Position numbers and translations under genes: made by a program
Assembly: GCF_002285635.2 (NCBI RefSeq)
Contig: NZ_CP023049.2
Span: 3,906,001 to 3,970,000 of the forward strand
Direction of reading: 5' to 3'
Origin: Chryseobacterium piperi
GTDB lineage: Bacteria; Bacteroidota; Bacteroidia; Flavobacteriales; Weeksellaceae
DNA: 64,000 nucleotides
Notes under the pieces: generated by a model
What the model saw: only the letters and a program-made list of their open reading frames with translations
Told to the model about the DNA's origin: nothing
The model's database searches: none
Shown here: in pieces, positions 53,211 through 62,493 of the stretch
Layout of the letters: each line of letters opens with the position of its first letter
How positions within the stretch are numbered: position 1 is the first letter of the stretch

Positions 53211-55582
53211 TTTTTTCCTGCTGCCTGCATTGGATTTATTTTTCCATTGGCACCGCCTCTGACTGCTTCCTGTTGTTTCTGTTTAAACACCTGGAATTTT
53301 GAAGATCCGGAAGAGGATCCGTCATTACTCCAGTAGTTGTTTGAAGTGTCAATGTCAGCAGTTTCTCTCATGGGATCCAGCTGAATCGATTTGATTTTTT
53401 TATCAAAATAATATGTTTTAGATACTTTTTGTTCGTTAAGTCTCCAGATCTGAGCAGAAGATTTGTCGTATAGTTTAGAACCGTCTTCGAAAGTAAATTC
53501 AAGGATAATAGGCATTACCAGCCCTCCTTTGTTTAAGAAGTCAATCTGATAGGCGGTCATATTTTTGAATTTTTCTTTATCTTTTTTATCAAGAGCGGTC
53601 ATGTTTTCAGTTTTAGTAGAGTACTCTTTATTGTTGTCTACTTTTTCCTGGCCTCTATCATAACGGTAGTAAAAATCCTGAGCTTCCTTGTCTTTGTCTA
53701 CATAAAATGTAATGTTCTTATCTTCTTTATTTCTGATTTTTGAAATGTCTTCAAAATCATTTTTCAGAGGCTTATCTACATTGTATTTTACTTCTTTAGG
53801 GGTTGGAACCGTATCTAAATCGGCACTAGCAATACTGACTTTATCAATGGCTATATCTACCGGATCGGTACCATAAAACCAGCCTCTCCAGAACCAGTCC
53901 AGATCTTCGCCGCTGGCATCCTCCATAGTTCGGAAGAAATCTGCAGGTTCAGGATGTTTGAAGGCCCATCTCTTGGCATATGTTTTATAAGCTTTATCAA
54001 AAAGTTCTCTTCCCATGATGGTTTCACGAAGAATGTTTAGCCCCGTTGCCGGTTTTGAATAAGCATTGGGTCCAAATTGAACAATATTTTCAGAATTGCT
54101 CATAATAGGCTCCAGTTGGTCTTTTGGTAGCTTCATGTAATCCACAATAGTCCATGCCGGTCCGCGTTTCGATGGAAACTTATTGTCCCATTTTTCTTCT
54201 GTAAGGTATTCTGTGAACGTATTTAAACCTTCATCCATCCAGCTCCATTGTCTCTCGTCTGAATTGATAATCATCGGAAAGAAATTATGTCCTACCTCAT
54301 GAATGACTACTCCGATCATTCCGTTTTTGGTCCCTTCCGAATACGTTCCGTCTTTCTCTGTTCTTCCATAGTTGAAACAAATCATTGGATATTCCATTCC
54401 ATTGGCTGCCTCTACAGATTGTGCAACCGGATATGGATAAGGAATGGTAAATTCAGAATAGGTTTTTATGGTATGTGCAACGGCTTTTGTAGAGAGCTTT
54501 CTGTATAGGGCATAAGCTTCTTTAGGGTAAAAGCTCATCGCCATTACTTTATTGTTGTTTTCTGGAATGACAACACGCATTCCGTCCCAAACAAACTTTC
54601 TTGATGCGGTCCATGCGAAGTCCCTTACATCATTCGCCTCGAAAGTCCAGGTTTTTCTTTGCTTCGAATGGTTTTTCTCTGCTTTTTTAGCTTCTTCCAA
54701 TGTTACGATTTCTATCGGTTCATTAGCGCTTTCAGCTTTTCTGTATCTTGACAACTGATCAGAGGTTAAAACCTGGTCATAATTTTTACATTCTCCTGTT
54801 CCTCCTACGATATGATCTGCAGGAACATTCATAGATACTTTGAAATTACCAAAAACTAAAGCGAATTCACCTCTGCCTGTAAACTGGTGATTTTGCCATC
54901 CTTGGAAATCACTGTAAACACACATTCTGGGGTACCATTGGGTCATTGTATAAAGGTCATTTCCATCTTCAGGAAAGTTTTCGTAACCGCCACGGCCACC
55001 CATTTTTATTCTGTTAGGAATATTGTAATTCCAGTCAACTTTGAAAACTAATTTCTCTCCTTTTTTTAGAACTTTAGGAAGATCAATGCGCATCATCGTT
55101 TTATTAACGGTGTAATGTAAAGGAGTTCCTGATTCATCAGTTACTTTTTCAAGATGTACTCCATATCCATTATCTTTTACCGGTAGATCAGTGGTTTTTA
55201 ACTGTTGGTCAGTTGAAATTTTAGGAAGAGTTGTAGAAGTTGCATAATCTGCTTTATTTAAAGTAGATCCTTGATTTTCATCAAGCTGTAACCAGATGTA
55301 ATCCAGATCATCCGGTGAATTATTGTAATAAGTAATTGTTTCTGATCCCTTTAAGTTTCTTTTATCTTCATCTAGGTAAGCGGAAATGTTATAATCTGCT
55401 CTGTTTTGCCAGTAACCATGTCCAGGCGATCCCGATGCTGTCCTATATATATTGGGAGTAGGTAAAATAGTTCCTAATTGTTCAAACTTGTTTCCATGAT
55501 TGCTTCCCGGATTATTTTGAATATTTTGAGCAGTTAGACCTACACAAGTAAATACAGAAAGTACAGTTACTTTTAGTTTCAT
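53204..55582 (-). CDS. Exported M1 family metallopeptidase
   Basis: This 792-residue protein has a signal peptide ending TAQ and an M1 aminopeptidase domain. The zinc motif HEVGH-x18-E is complete (HEVGHNFFP, then the glutamate in SWMDEGLNTF), with a preceding NGMEYPMICF in place of the usual GAMEN. The C-terminus is a long extension of about 200 residues with Lys-rich stretches. It is expected in the periplasm or outer membrane and removes N-terminal residues from peptides. HupE- and DUF6702-type genes lie next to it. Confidence 0.93.
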   Translation of the reverse strand: MKLKVTVLSVFTCVGLTAQNIQNNPGSNHGNKFEQLGTILPTPNIYRTASGSPGHGYWQNRADYNISAYLDEDKRNLKGSETITYYNNSPDDLDYIWLQLDENQGSTLNKADYATSTTLPKISTDQQLKTTDLPVKDNGYGVHLEKVTDESGTPLHYTVNKTMMRIDLPKVLKKGEKLVFKVDWNYNIPNRIKMGGRGGYENFPEDGNDLYTMTQWYPRMCVYSDFQGWQNHQFTGRGEFALVFGNFKVSMNVPADHIVGGTGECKNYDQVLTSDQLSRYRKAESANEPIEIVTLEEAKKAEKNHSKQRKTWTFEANDVRDFAWTASRKFVWDGMRVVIPENNNKVMAMSFYPKEAYALYRKLSTKAVAHTIKTYSEFTIPYPYPVAQSVEAANGMEYPMICFNYGRTEKDGTYSEGTKNGMIGVVIHEVGHNFFPMIINSDERQWSWMDEGLNTFTEYLTEEKWDNKFPSKRGPAWTIVDYMKLPKDQLEPIMSNSENIVQFGPNAYSKPATGLNILRETIMGRELFDKAYKTYAKRWAFKHPEPADFFRTMEDASGEDLDWFWRGWFYGTDPVDIAIDKVSIASADLDTVPTPKEVKYNVDKPLKNDFEDISKIRNKEDKNITFYVDKDKEAQDFYYRYDRGQEKVDNNKEYSTKTENMTALDKKDKEKFKNMTAYQIDFLNKGGLVMPIILEFTFEDGSKLYDKSSAQIWRLNEQKVSKTYYFDKKIKSIQLDPMRETADIDTSNNYWSNDGSSSGSSKFQVFKQKQQEAVRGGANGKINPMQAAGKNK

Positions 55583-55649
55583 GACCGAAATGATTTAATA
55601 ATTTTCAAATATAACAATTAGTAGTTGAAAAAATATCAATCATTGGCTC

Positions 55650-56228
55650 TTAAAATGGAATTCTTTCTAAAGTCATTTTCAAGGCTAATGCAAAAACTCC
55701 AGAAGAAACAAATAATATCCAGTCTTTCTTGTTGACCTTGAAAATAGTTAAGGCTATAAAAAGTAATATCAAAATAGCGAAAACAATAATGATTTGGCCG
55801 ACTTCTAATCCAATATTAAAACCTAAAAGCGGAATTGCTATACTTTGACTTTTTGCAATCATGACCCTTGCGGTGTTGGCGAATCCCATTCCATGAATTA
55901 ATCCGAAAATTAGTGCCAGATAGTAATTCGTTTTGTCCAGGGCCTGCTTTTTATTTTTCATAAGAATATTTCCCAGTGCAGTAAGCACTATAGTCAATGG
56001 AATTAAAAATTCGACCCAATTTGATGGAACCCTTACAATGTCTAGGATACTTAATGCTAGGGTAATAGAATGTCCAATAGTAAACGCTGTAACCAGGATC
56101 AGGATTTTCTTTAAATCTTTATATGAATAAACGGCAATTAATGCCAAAACGAAAAGCTGATGATCTAATGCATCCAGAGAAATAATATGTTCCCAACCCA
56201 GCTTTAAATAGAATAAAAAGTCTTGCAT
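55650..56228 (-). CDS. HupE/UreJ family membrane protein
   Basis: This 192-residue protein has about six hydrophobic segments and the family pattern of a Leu-Asp-His N-terminal segment (LDALDHQLFV), FTIGHSITLALS, and FGLIHGMGFA. HupE/UreJ proteins are associated with nickel or cobalt handling, but in Bacteroidota they often occur without hydrogenase or urease, as here. It is upstream of the M1 peptidase gene on the same strand and divergent from the DUF6702 gene. Confidence 0.88.
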   Translation of the reverse strand: MQDFLFYLKLGWEHIISLDALDHQLFVLALIAVYSYKDLKKILILVTAFTIGHSITLALSILDIVRVPSNWVEFLIPLTIVLTALGNILMKNKKQALDKTNYYLALIFGLIHGMGFANTARVMIAKSQSIAIPLLGFNIGLEVGQIIIVFAILILLFIALTIFKVNKKDWILFVSSGVFALALKMTLERIPF

Positions 56229-56296
56229 GATAGTATGATGATATAAAGCTTACGAAAATAATGATTAATTTCGGAACAAATTTAATCTTGTACTTT

Positions 56297-56797
56297 ATGA
56301 AGAGTTTGTGGCTGTTTTTACTTCCTGTTATTTTTTTGTTTTCTTTTACTAGAATCAAGCATCCTTATCACGTGGGTTCTGTAGAAATCAATTATAATTC
56401 GAAGTCAAAGACTTTTGAAATTACAGGGCGTTTTTTTCTTGATGATTTAGAAAATGCTTTGACTAAGAAGTATGGGAAACCGTTTCATTTTAATGATGAG
56501 AAATACAAAGCTCAGCTTAATGTGGCACTTAAAAATTACAGCGCCGAATACTTTAAATTAAAAGCAGACAATCGTTTTTTAAAGATCAATTATGTTGGAT
56601 ATGAAGAAGACAGTGAATCTGTAAATGTTTTCCTGGAATCTGAATCTGTGAGTAGTCCTAAAAAATTAGAATCTGCGGTTAGTTTTCTTTATAATTTATT
56701 TGATGACCAAATTAACATTGTGCATATGATCGTTAATGGAAATCGCAAAAGTGAAAAGCTAAGTTATCCTAATCGATATGTGTACCAGCAGTTTTAA
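56297..56797 (+). CDS. DUF6702 family exported protein
   Basis: This protein of about 166 residues starts at the ATG at 56297, just before a signal-like hydrophobic stretch (LWLFLLPVIFLFSF); an ATG at 56261 adds 12 residues. The HPYHVGSVEINYN segment and the RFFLDDLENAL stretch match the DUF6702 family found next to HupE-like and M1 genes in Flavobacteriia. Function is unknown. The first IS copy begins 11 bases after its stop. Confidence 0.85.
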   Translation: MKSLWLFLLPVIFLFSFTRIKHPYHVGSVEINYNSKSKTFEITGRFFLDDLENALTKKYGKPFHFNDEKYKAQLNVALKNYSAEYFKLKADNRFLKINYVGYEEDSESVNVFLESESVSSPKKLESAVSFLYNLFDDQINIVHMIVNGNRKSEKLSYPNRYVYQQF

Positions 56798-56808
56798 AAA
56801 ATAAAAAC

Positions 56809-58357
56809 AAAAGAGGCTGTCTCAAAAGGACAGTCTCTTTTTAGTATTTCATTGAAAAAAGATTTCGATATTTTGAATAAAAAAAATATCTTGGAAAAAA
56901 GAAGATATAAGTCAAAAAAGCAGTCTGTTTTAGGCTGCTTTTGACATTTTCTTTAGATTGTGGGCAATTGCGAGTATGCCGATTTCTACCTCGACTTTAT
57001 TTTTTCCCCGAAGCATGAATCGTTTAAAATTTTTGTTGTGTTTGAGCTCTGCAAAAACAGGTTCAACATCATGGCATCTTTGTTTTCTGAGTTTGATGCC
57101 CTTGCTGGTATTAAGAAGTTTGAAAACCTTTTCTCTGATTTTTGCCAATTTAGGATTGTTTTGTGAAGTGGTTATTTGTCCCGATTTCTGATCTTTTCTG
57201 AAGTAATTATATTTAACATAAGCTTTTATTTTCTTAGATTTTAACAAGTTGTAATTTTCTTCTGAGCCATAACCAGCATCAGCAACAAGCTCTTTGGGAG
57301 CTTTATGATAGCTTTCTTCAAAACCCAGTAAATGAGTCGCTAATGTTTTGGTGTCTGTTGGGTTGGGATGAATTGAATAATGTAAAATGAATTGTCTATG
57401 GGTAGAAATTTGTAGATTGTAAGCGGGTTTTAGTTGTCCGTTTCGCATATGATCCTCCTTCATTCGCATAAAAGTAGCGTCTGTATCGGTTTTGGAATAG
57501 GAATTTCTATCTTCTAATAATTCTTGCTGTTTTTTATATTTCTCTAAATTATCTGCCCAGTTTTTCTTAGCATAATTCAGTTTCTGACGAACTTTTGAAG
57601 CTACTTTTTTATCTTTCAAAACTTCATTGATCTTTTCGATGGTTTGAGTTACTTTTTCAGAATCTACTTCTTTAAAATCAATACTTTCTGTATTTTCAAG
57701 CTCGTCTTTGGCAACTGTTTCTGCATAGTTCCAAAGCTCTTCTAATTGCTCTGCAATCCTTTCTTTGTGTTTTTTGACAGCTCTTCCCCAAACAAAAGTA
57801 TAGCGATTGGCATTGGCTTCTATCTTGGTGCCATCTACAAAAGTGGTTTTCAGACTTACCAAACCTTCCTTTTCCAAAAGAAGAACAATTTGTGTGAAAA
57901 TAGCTTTAATCTCACCTTTCAATCGTTCACTACGGAACCTGTTTAAGGTGTTATGATCGGGACGGCTCATTGCAGAGAGCCACATAAAATGGATGTTTTC
58001 TTTCAAGGCCTGCTCCATTTTGCGGCTTGAATAGATATTGCTTAAATAGCCATAAATCAAAACTTTCAAAAGCATTTTCGGGTGGTAGCAAGATGTTCCG
58101 CCAGGTTTGTAGGTTTTAATTAAGCTTTTGATATCCAAGCCATCAATAATGTTTGAAACAATTTTCACAGGATGTCGCTCATCAATCAACTCCGATAAAT
58201 TGGGAGGAAAAAGCAGATTTTCTTTGGGGGTGTAATCTTTAAAGACTACTTTTGACGTACTTAACACAATGCAAATTAATCAATTTGCAACTATTAGGAA
58301 AGCGAAAGCTTTCCTTTTTGCATAAAAAAGGCTATCTCTTTTGAGACAGCCTCTTTT
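56809..58357 (-). mobile_element. IS1182-family insertion sequence, copy 1
   Basis: This 1549-bp element is bounded by inverted ends AAAAGAGGCTGTCTCAAAAG. Both ends also fold into short hairpins: the left end reads AAAAGAG...CTCTTTT, the right end GGCTATCTC...GAGACAGCC. No clear target-site duplication is visible next to the ends. It inserted between the DUF6702 stop and a terminator hairpin (58358-58393). Confidence 0.92.
56930..58267 (-). CDS. IS1182 family transposase, copy 1
   Basis: This 445-residue DDE transposase has the DUF772-type N-terminal region (LLFPPNLSELIDERHPVKIV and SCYHPKMLLKVLIYGYLSN), the first catalytic aspartate in TTFVDGTKIEANANRY, the second in LVADAGYGSEENY, and a glutamate in the VEPVFAELKHN stretch near the C-terminus. 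The protein is identical to that of copy 3. Transposition by cut-and-paste or copy-out is known for the family. Confidence 0.95.
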   Translation of the reverse strand: MLSTSKVVFKDYTPKENLLFPPNLSELIDERHPVKIVSNIIDGLDIKSLIKTYKPGGTSCYHPKMLLKVLIYGYLSNIYSSRKMEQALKENIHFMWLSAMSRPDHNTLNRFRSERLKGEIKAIFTQIVLLLEKEGLVSLKTTFVDGTKIEANANRYTFVWGRAVKKHKERIAEQLEELWNYAETVAKDELENTESIDFKEVDSEKVTQTIEKINEVLKDKKVASKVRQKLNYAKKNWADNLEKYKKQQELLEDRNSYSKTDTDATFMRMKEDHMRNGQLKPAYNLQISTHRQFILHYSIHPNPTDTKTLATHLLGFEESYHKAPKELVADAGYGSEENYNLLKSKKIKAYVKYNYFRKDQKSGQITTSQNNPKLAKIREKVFKLLNTSKGIKLRKQRCHDVEPVFAELKHNKNFKRFMLRGKNKVEVEIGILAIAHNLKKMSKAA

Positions 58358-58400
58358 AAAGGCACTTATAATATTAATATTGTAAGTGCCTTTTTTTCTG
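58358..58400. terminator. Terminator hairpin at the right end of IS copy 1
   Basis: AAAGGCACTTA (58358-58368) pairs with TAAGTGCCTTT (58383-58393) and is followed by a T run. It begins at the first base after the IS and probably belonged to the DUF6702 gene before insertion. Confidence 0.75.
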
Positions 58401-58787
58401 TGGTTTTTACTCATTTCGAAGCAGAGTGAATAATATATTAATACACTATTGTGTGATAAAAATAATTTATTAGTTTTATAAATGTTAATATATTATTTGT
58501 TATTAACATATATTATGAATTTATTTCGCTATAACAGAGGGTTTTATTCGTATTTAAAATTCACGTATAAGTGATTATGTTAATTATTAACAATTATTAA
58601 TATTTATATTATTATTTTGGTATTTAAATAAATAGTATTACATTTGATTTAACATATTTATGTTAATTTTAATTAAAATATTGATTTTTACATAAAATTA
58701 TTAATATTTATCATTAGTAATGTGTGCTAAAGAAGCGCTATGTTTTTTTAGGACTAAAAAGAAAATATTTAAAATAAATAAGATTAC
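58401..58787. other. Extremely AT-rich gene-free stretch
   Basis: This region consists almost entirely of A and T words (TTATTAA, ATATTAT and similar). No gene or clear repeat is seen. The promoter for the secreted-protein gene at 58788 must lie here. Confidence 0.6.
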
Positions 58788-59594
58788 ATGAAAAGTAAAA
58801 AACTTTATCTTTTTTTTCTGTTTTTGACTTTAGCCCCCATCATGCAGGCGCAACTTGGGATCAATACAAATAATCCACAGGGAGTATTTAATATTGATGG
58901 TGCTAAAGATAATCCTGTGACTGGAGCGCCAAGTGTTGCTCAGCAGGCTAATGATGTTGCTGTAACAGCAGCGGGAAATGTTGGTGTAGGAACTACTGCT
59001 CCAACCAACAAGATGCATATTAATGGCACCAACCCATTGCGCTTGCAAGGATTGACTGCTGGAGTTGCAGATACTGATCCACTTGTCGTAGCCGATGCTA
59101 ATGGGGTTTTAAAAACGATTGGGACATTGGATGATTTGTCGATTCCTACTCCTGCAATTTTTAGATTAGAAACGGTACAAAATAATTTTTTAAATGGTAT
59201 TTCAGCTGGAGGGCAACAGGCAGTTCCTATGACGGTGGTTAAAAACTCAATTCTAGGTTTGACTTATGCTGGTAATACCATTACTTTCCCTGCGGGTACC
59301 TATCAATTGACATTTATTTATGAAGGTAATCATAATGCGACAGGGTGTACTATCAGTTCCTATTTTGTGGACTTTCCTCTTAATAATGGAACTACTAGAA
59401 TACACAGTACGGCGTCCCATGTGGAAGGTAATCTGGCATCTCATGGTGGTACCATTACTTATGCTACTACTGTGCCTGCCGGAAGAACATGGAACATTCA
59501 ATTAGGCAGGGGGCAATCAGGAAACTGCACTGGTGCTGGAATGGCTTTAAGTGCAACTTCTACCCAGTTGTTGGTTTTTAGAATTGGAGACTAA
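58788..59594 (+). CDS. Secreted protein with GIxTxxP motifs, unknown function
   Basis: This 268-residue protein has a signal peptide ending MQAQ and, right after it, LGINTNNPQGVFNIDG, then NVGVGTTAPTNKMHING. These GIxTxxP-x-LxVxG motifs are common in Flavobacteriia surface proteins and resemble phage tail-fibre neck motifs. The C-terminal part is beta-rich with glycines and may be a small jelly-roll-like domain. It lies between IS copies 1 and 2 and is on the opposite strand to them. Confidence 0.75.
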   Translation: MKSKKLYLFFLFLTLAPIMQAQLGINTNNPQGVFNIDGAKDNPVTGAPSVAQQANDVAVTAAGNVGVGTTAPTNKMHINGTNPLRLQGLTAGVADTDPLVVADANGVLKTIGTLDDLSIPTPAIFRLETVQNNFLNGISAGGQQAVPMTVVKNSILGLTYAGNTITFPAGTYQLTFIYEGNHNATGCTISSYFVDFPLNNGTTRIHSTASHVEGNLASHGGTITYATTVPAGRTWNIQLGRGQSGNCTGAGMALSATSTQLLVFRIGD

Positions 59595-59981
59595 AAACTC
59601 TACTAACCATGAAAACTTAACAATATAAATTTTAAAGGTAAAAATTCCCATTTACCTTCAGGCAAAATTCTAATAACACAAATTCATTATATAGAGCGCT
59701 TACTTCGGTAGGTGCTTTTGTTATTAAAGGATCTTGTGTTTTTTATGTTAATCATTTGTCTGATAATGTATTAAAATAAAATTAGAATTTCATTAGAATA
59801 TTCGCAAATAGGTTTTATGGCGTATTTTTTGGAAAAGGTATAGTGTTAAAACTTTACTAAAGTGATTTGTAAATTAACAAATACAAATGATGGAAAAAAT
59901 TACTTTGTAATATTCTTAATTAAGGTGACGATTTTATTTTATCCCAAAAGAGTAAGACGAAAATTCTAAAAGCACAAACGA
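59595..59981. other. AT-rich gap with one terminator-like hairpin
   Basis: No gene is seen. At 59695-59719 AGCGCTTAC and GTAGGTGCT pair with G-U wobbles around a TTCG tetraloop and are followed by TTT, a likely terminator for the secreted-protein gene. Confidence 0.55.
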
Positions 59982-61530
59982 AAAAGAGGCTGTCTCAAAA
60001 GGACAGTCTCTTTTTAGTATTTCATTGAAAAAAGATTTCGATATTTTGAATAAAAAAAATATCTTGGAAAAAAGAAGATATAAGTCAAAAAAGCAGTCTG
60101 TTTTAGGCTGCTTTTGACATTTTCTTTAGATTGTGGGCAATTGCGAGTATGCCGATTTCTACCTCGACTTTATTTTTTCCCCGAAGCATGAATCGTTTAA
60201 AATTTTTGTTGTGTTTGAGCTCTGCAAAAACAGGTTCAACATCATGGGATCTTTGTTTTCTGAGTTTGATGCCCTTGCTGGTATTAAGAAGTTTGAAAAC
60301 CTTTTCTCTGATTTTTGCCAATTTAGGATTGTTTTGTGAAGTGGTTATTTGTCCCGATTTCTGATCTTTTCTGAAGTAATTATATTTAACATAAGCTTTT
60401 ATTTTCTTAGATTTTAACAAGTTGTAATTTTCTTCTGAGCCATAACCAGCATCAGCAACAAGCTCTTTGGGAGCTTTATGATAGCTTTCTTCAAAACCCA
60501 GTAAATGAGTCGCTAATGTTTTGGTGTCTGTTGGGTTGGGATGAATTGAATAATGTAAAATGAATTGTCTATGGGTAGAAATTTGTAGATTGTAAGCGGG
60601 TTTTAGTTGTCCGTTTCGCATATGATCCTCCTTCATTCGCATAAAAGTAGCGTCTGTATCGGTTTTGGAATAGGAATTTCTATCTTCTAATAATTCTTGC
60701 TGTTTTTTATATTTCTCTAAATTATCTGCCCAGTTTTTCTTAGCATAATTCAGTTTCTGACGAACTTTTGAAGCTACTTTTTTATCTTTCAAAACTTCAT
60801 TGATCTTTTCGATGGTTTGAGTTACTTTTTCAGAATCTACTTCTTTAAAATCAATACTTTCTGTATTTTCAAGCTCGTCTTTGGCAACTGTTTCTGCATA
60901 GTTCCAAAGCTCTTCTAATTGCTCTGCAATCCTTTCTTTGTGTTTTTTGACAGCTCTTCCCCAAACAAAAGTATAGCGATTGGCATTGGCTTCTATCTTG
61001 GTGCCATCTACAAAAGTGGTTTTCAGACTTACCAAACCTTCCTTTTCCAAAAGAAGAACAATTTGTGTGAAAATAGCTTTAATCTCACCTTTCAATCGTT
61101 CACTACGGAACCTGTTTAAGGTGTTATGATCGGGACGACTCATTGCAGAGAGCCATATAAAATGGAAGTTTTCTTTCAAGGCCTGCTCCATTTTGCGGCT
61201 TGAATAGATATTGCTTAAATAGCCATAAATCAAAACTTTCAAAAGCATTTTCGGGTGGTAGCAAGATGTTCCGCCAGGTTTGTAGGTTTTAATTAAGCTT
61301 TTGATATCCAAGCCATCAATAATGTTTGAAACAATTTTCACAGGATGTCGCTCATCAATCAACTCCGATAAATTGGGAGGAAAAAGCAGATTTTCTTTGG
61401 GGGTGTAATCTTTAAAGACTACTTTTGACGTACTTAACACAATGCAAATTAATCAATTTGCAACTATTAGGAAAGCGAAAGCTTTCCTTTTTGCATAAAA
61501 AAGGCTATCTCTTTTGAGACAGCCTCTTTT
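59982..61530 (-). mobile_element. IS1182-family insertion sequence, copy 2
   Basis: This copy has the same 1549-bp length and inverted ends as copy 1. It differs from copies 1 and 3 at only a few positions. Flanks (AAACGA on the left, GTATTA on the right) show no target-site duplication. Confidence 0.92.
60103..61440 (-). CDS. IS1182 family transposase, copy 2
   Basis: This 445-residue transposase is like that of copy 1, with three visible residue changes: I to F and M to I in ENIHFMW (here ENFHFIW), and C to S in QRCHDVEP. The catalytic residues are intact, so it is probably functional. Confidence 0.95.
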   Translation of the reverse strand: MLSTSKVVFKDYTPKENLLFPPNLSELIDERHPVKIVSNIIDGLDIKSLIKTYKPGGTSCYHPKMLLKVLIYGYLSNIYSSRKMEQALKENFHFIWLSAMSRPDHNTLNRFRSERLKGEIKAIFTQIVLLLEKEGLVSLKTTFVDGTKIEANANRYTFVWGRAVKKHKERIAEQLEELWNYAETVAKDELENTESIDFKEVDSEKVTQTIEKINEVLKDKKVASKVRQKLNYAKKNWADNLEKYKKQQELLEDRNSYSKTDTDATFMRMKEDHMRNGQLKPAYNLQISTHRQFILHYSIHPNPTDTKTLATHLLGFEESYHKAPKELVADAGYGSEENYNLLKSKKIKAYVKYNYFRKDQKSGQITTSQNNPKLAKIREKVFKLLNTSKGIKLRKQRSHDVEPVFAELKHNKNFKRFMLRGKNKVEVEIGILAIAHNLKKMSKAA

Positions 61531-61697
61531 GTATTAAAGGATTTGGATTTTGTAAATTTCTACAGAGCTAATTGCTTGTATAATATGATATTAAAATTTC
61601 CTTAAAATGCAAATAATTCTTTTTGCTGGCTTATTTTTTGGAAATGAGGATAATACTAAAATTTATTAACACAGTATTTATTTTTAAAAACAAAAAA

Positions 61698-62456
61698 ATG
61701 ATGAAAAAAAATTTCTTTGTAGCTGCATTGCTTCTTTTGGGTACAGCTACTTATGCGCAAGTTGGAATTAATACTACTAACCCTCGGGCAACATTAGATG
61801 TTGTAGCTAAAATTCCTTCAGGAGCATCAAATGCCAATATTAAAGATGGTATAATCGTACCCAATGTAGATCGTGGAAGAGCTAAAGCTATGGGGGATAA
61901 CACAACTCCCAGGGTTACAGAATCAACTTTAATTTATATTAATAACGTAAGCACAGGATCTGCAACTGGTTCAGCAATTAATGTAACTGCTCCGGGATAT
62001 TACTATTTTGATTCTCAAGCATCACCATCTCCAGGATTGTGGCAAGCCTTAAGACCTGCCAATGTGGACTTGAATGGATTTCAATTAGTTATTCCTCCTC
62101 ATAATCAGTTTACTGCTGATTTCTCAAATCATTCTAACAGCAATTTTGATAGTGATGGTTGGTGGATTATTTCAAAGTCATCTGTAAATAGTGCATCAAA
62201 CCGACCTGCCCGAATGACTATTGTATACGAATACCAAGGGGTAGTTTTCAATATTAATAAACTCTATCCTCAGCTTACTGCGGGAAATAATGCCAGTTTT
62301 CCAGATGCATACACTGCAAACATGATTAATATTGCAAATAATGGAACTGGAGGAAAAACTAGATTAACTGTTTCAATTGTACGAACAGATAATTTGGTAA
62401 GTAATTGGGAAGGAACATTTTATTTAAATGCATTGCTTGCAAGAAAAATTAATTAA
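61698..62456 (+). CDS. Secreted protein with GINTTNP motif, unknown function
   Basis: This protein of about 252 residues starts at the ATG at 61698; the frame extends upstream to 61623 but the signal peptide (KKNFFVAALLLLGTATYAQ) begins at the chosen site. VGINTTNPRATLDVVAK follows directly, the same motif as in the protein at 58788; the C-terminal parts are unrelated by eye. It is probably secreted or surface bound; function unknown. It lies between IS copies 2 and 3. Confidence 0.75.
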   Translation: MMKKNFFVAALLLLGTATYAQVGINTTNPRATLDVVAKIPSGASNANIKDGIIVPNVDRGRAKAMGDNTTPRVTESTLIYINNVSTGSATGSAINVTAPGYYYFDSQASPSPGLWQALRPANVDLNGFQLVIPPHNQFTADFSNHSNSNFDSDGWWIISKSSVNSASNRPARMTIVYEYQGVVFNINKLYPQLTAGNNASFPDAYTANMINIANNGTGGKTRLTVSIVRTDNLVSNWEGTFYLNALLARKIN

Positions 62457-62493
62457 GGATTGTGTGATTGATTCATACTTTTTAACTATCAGT

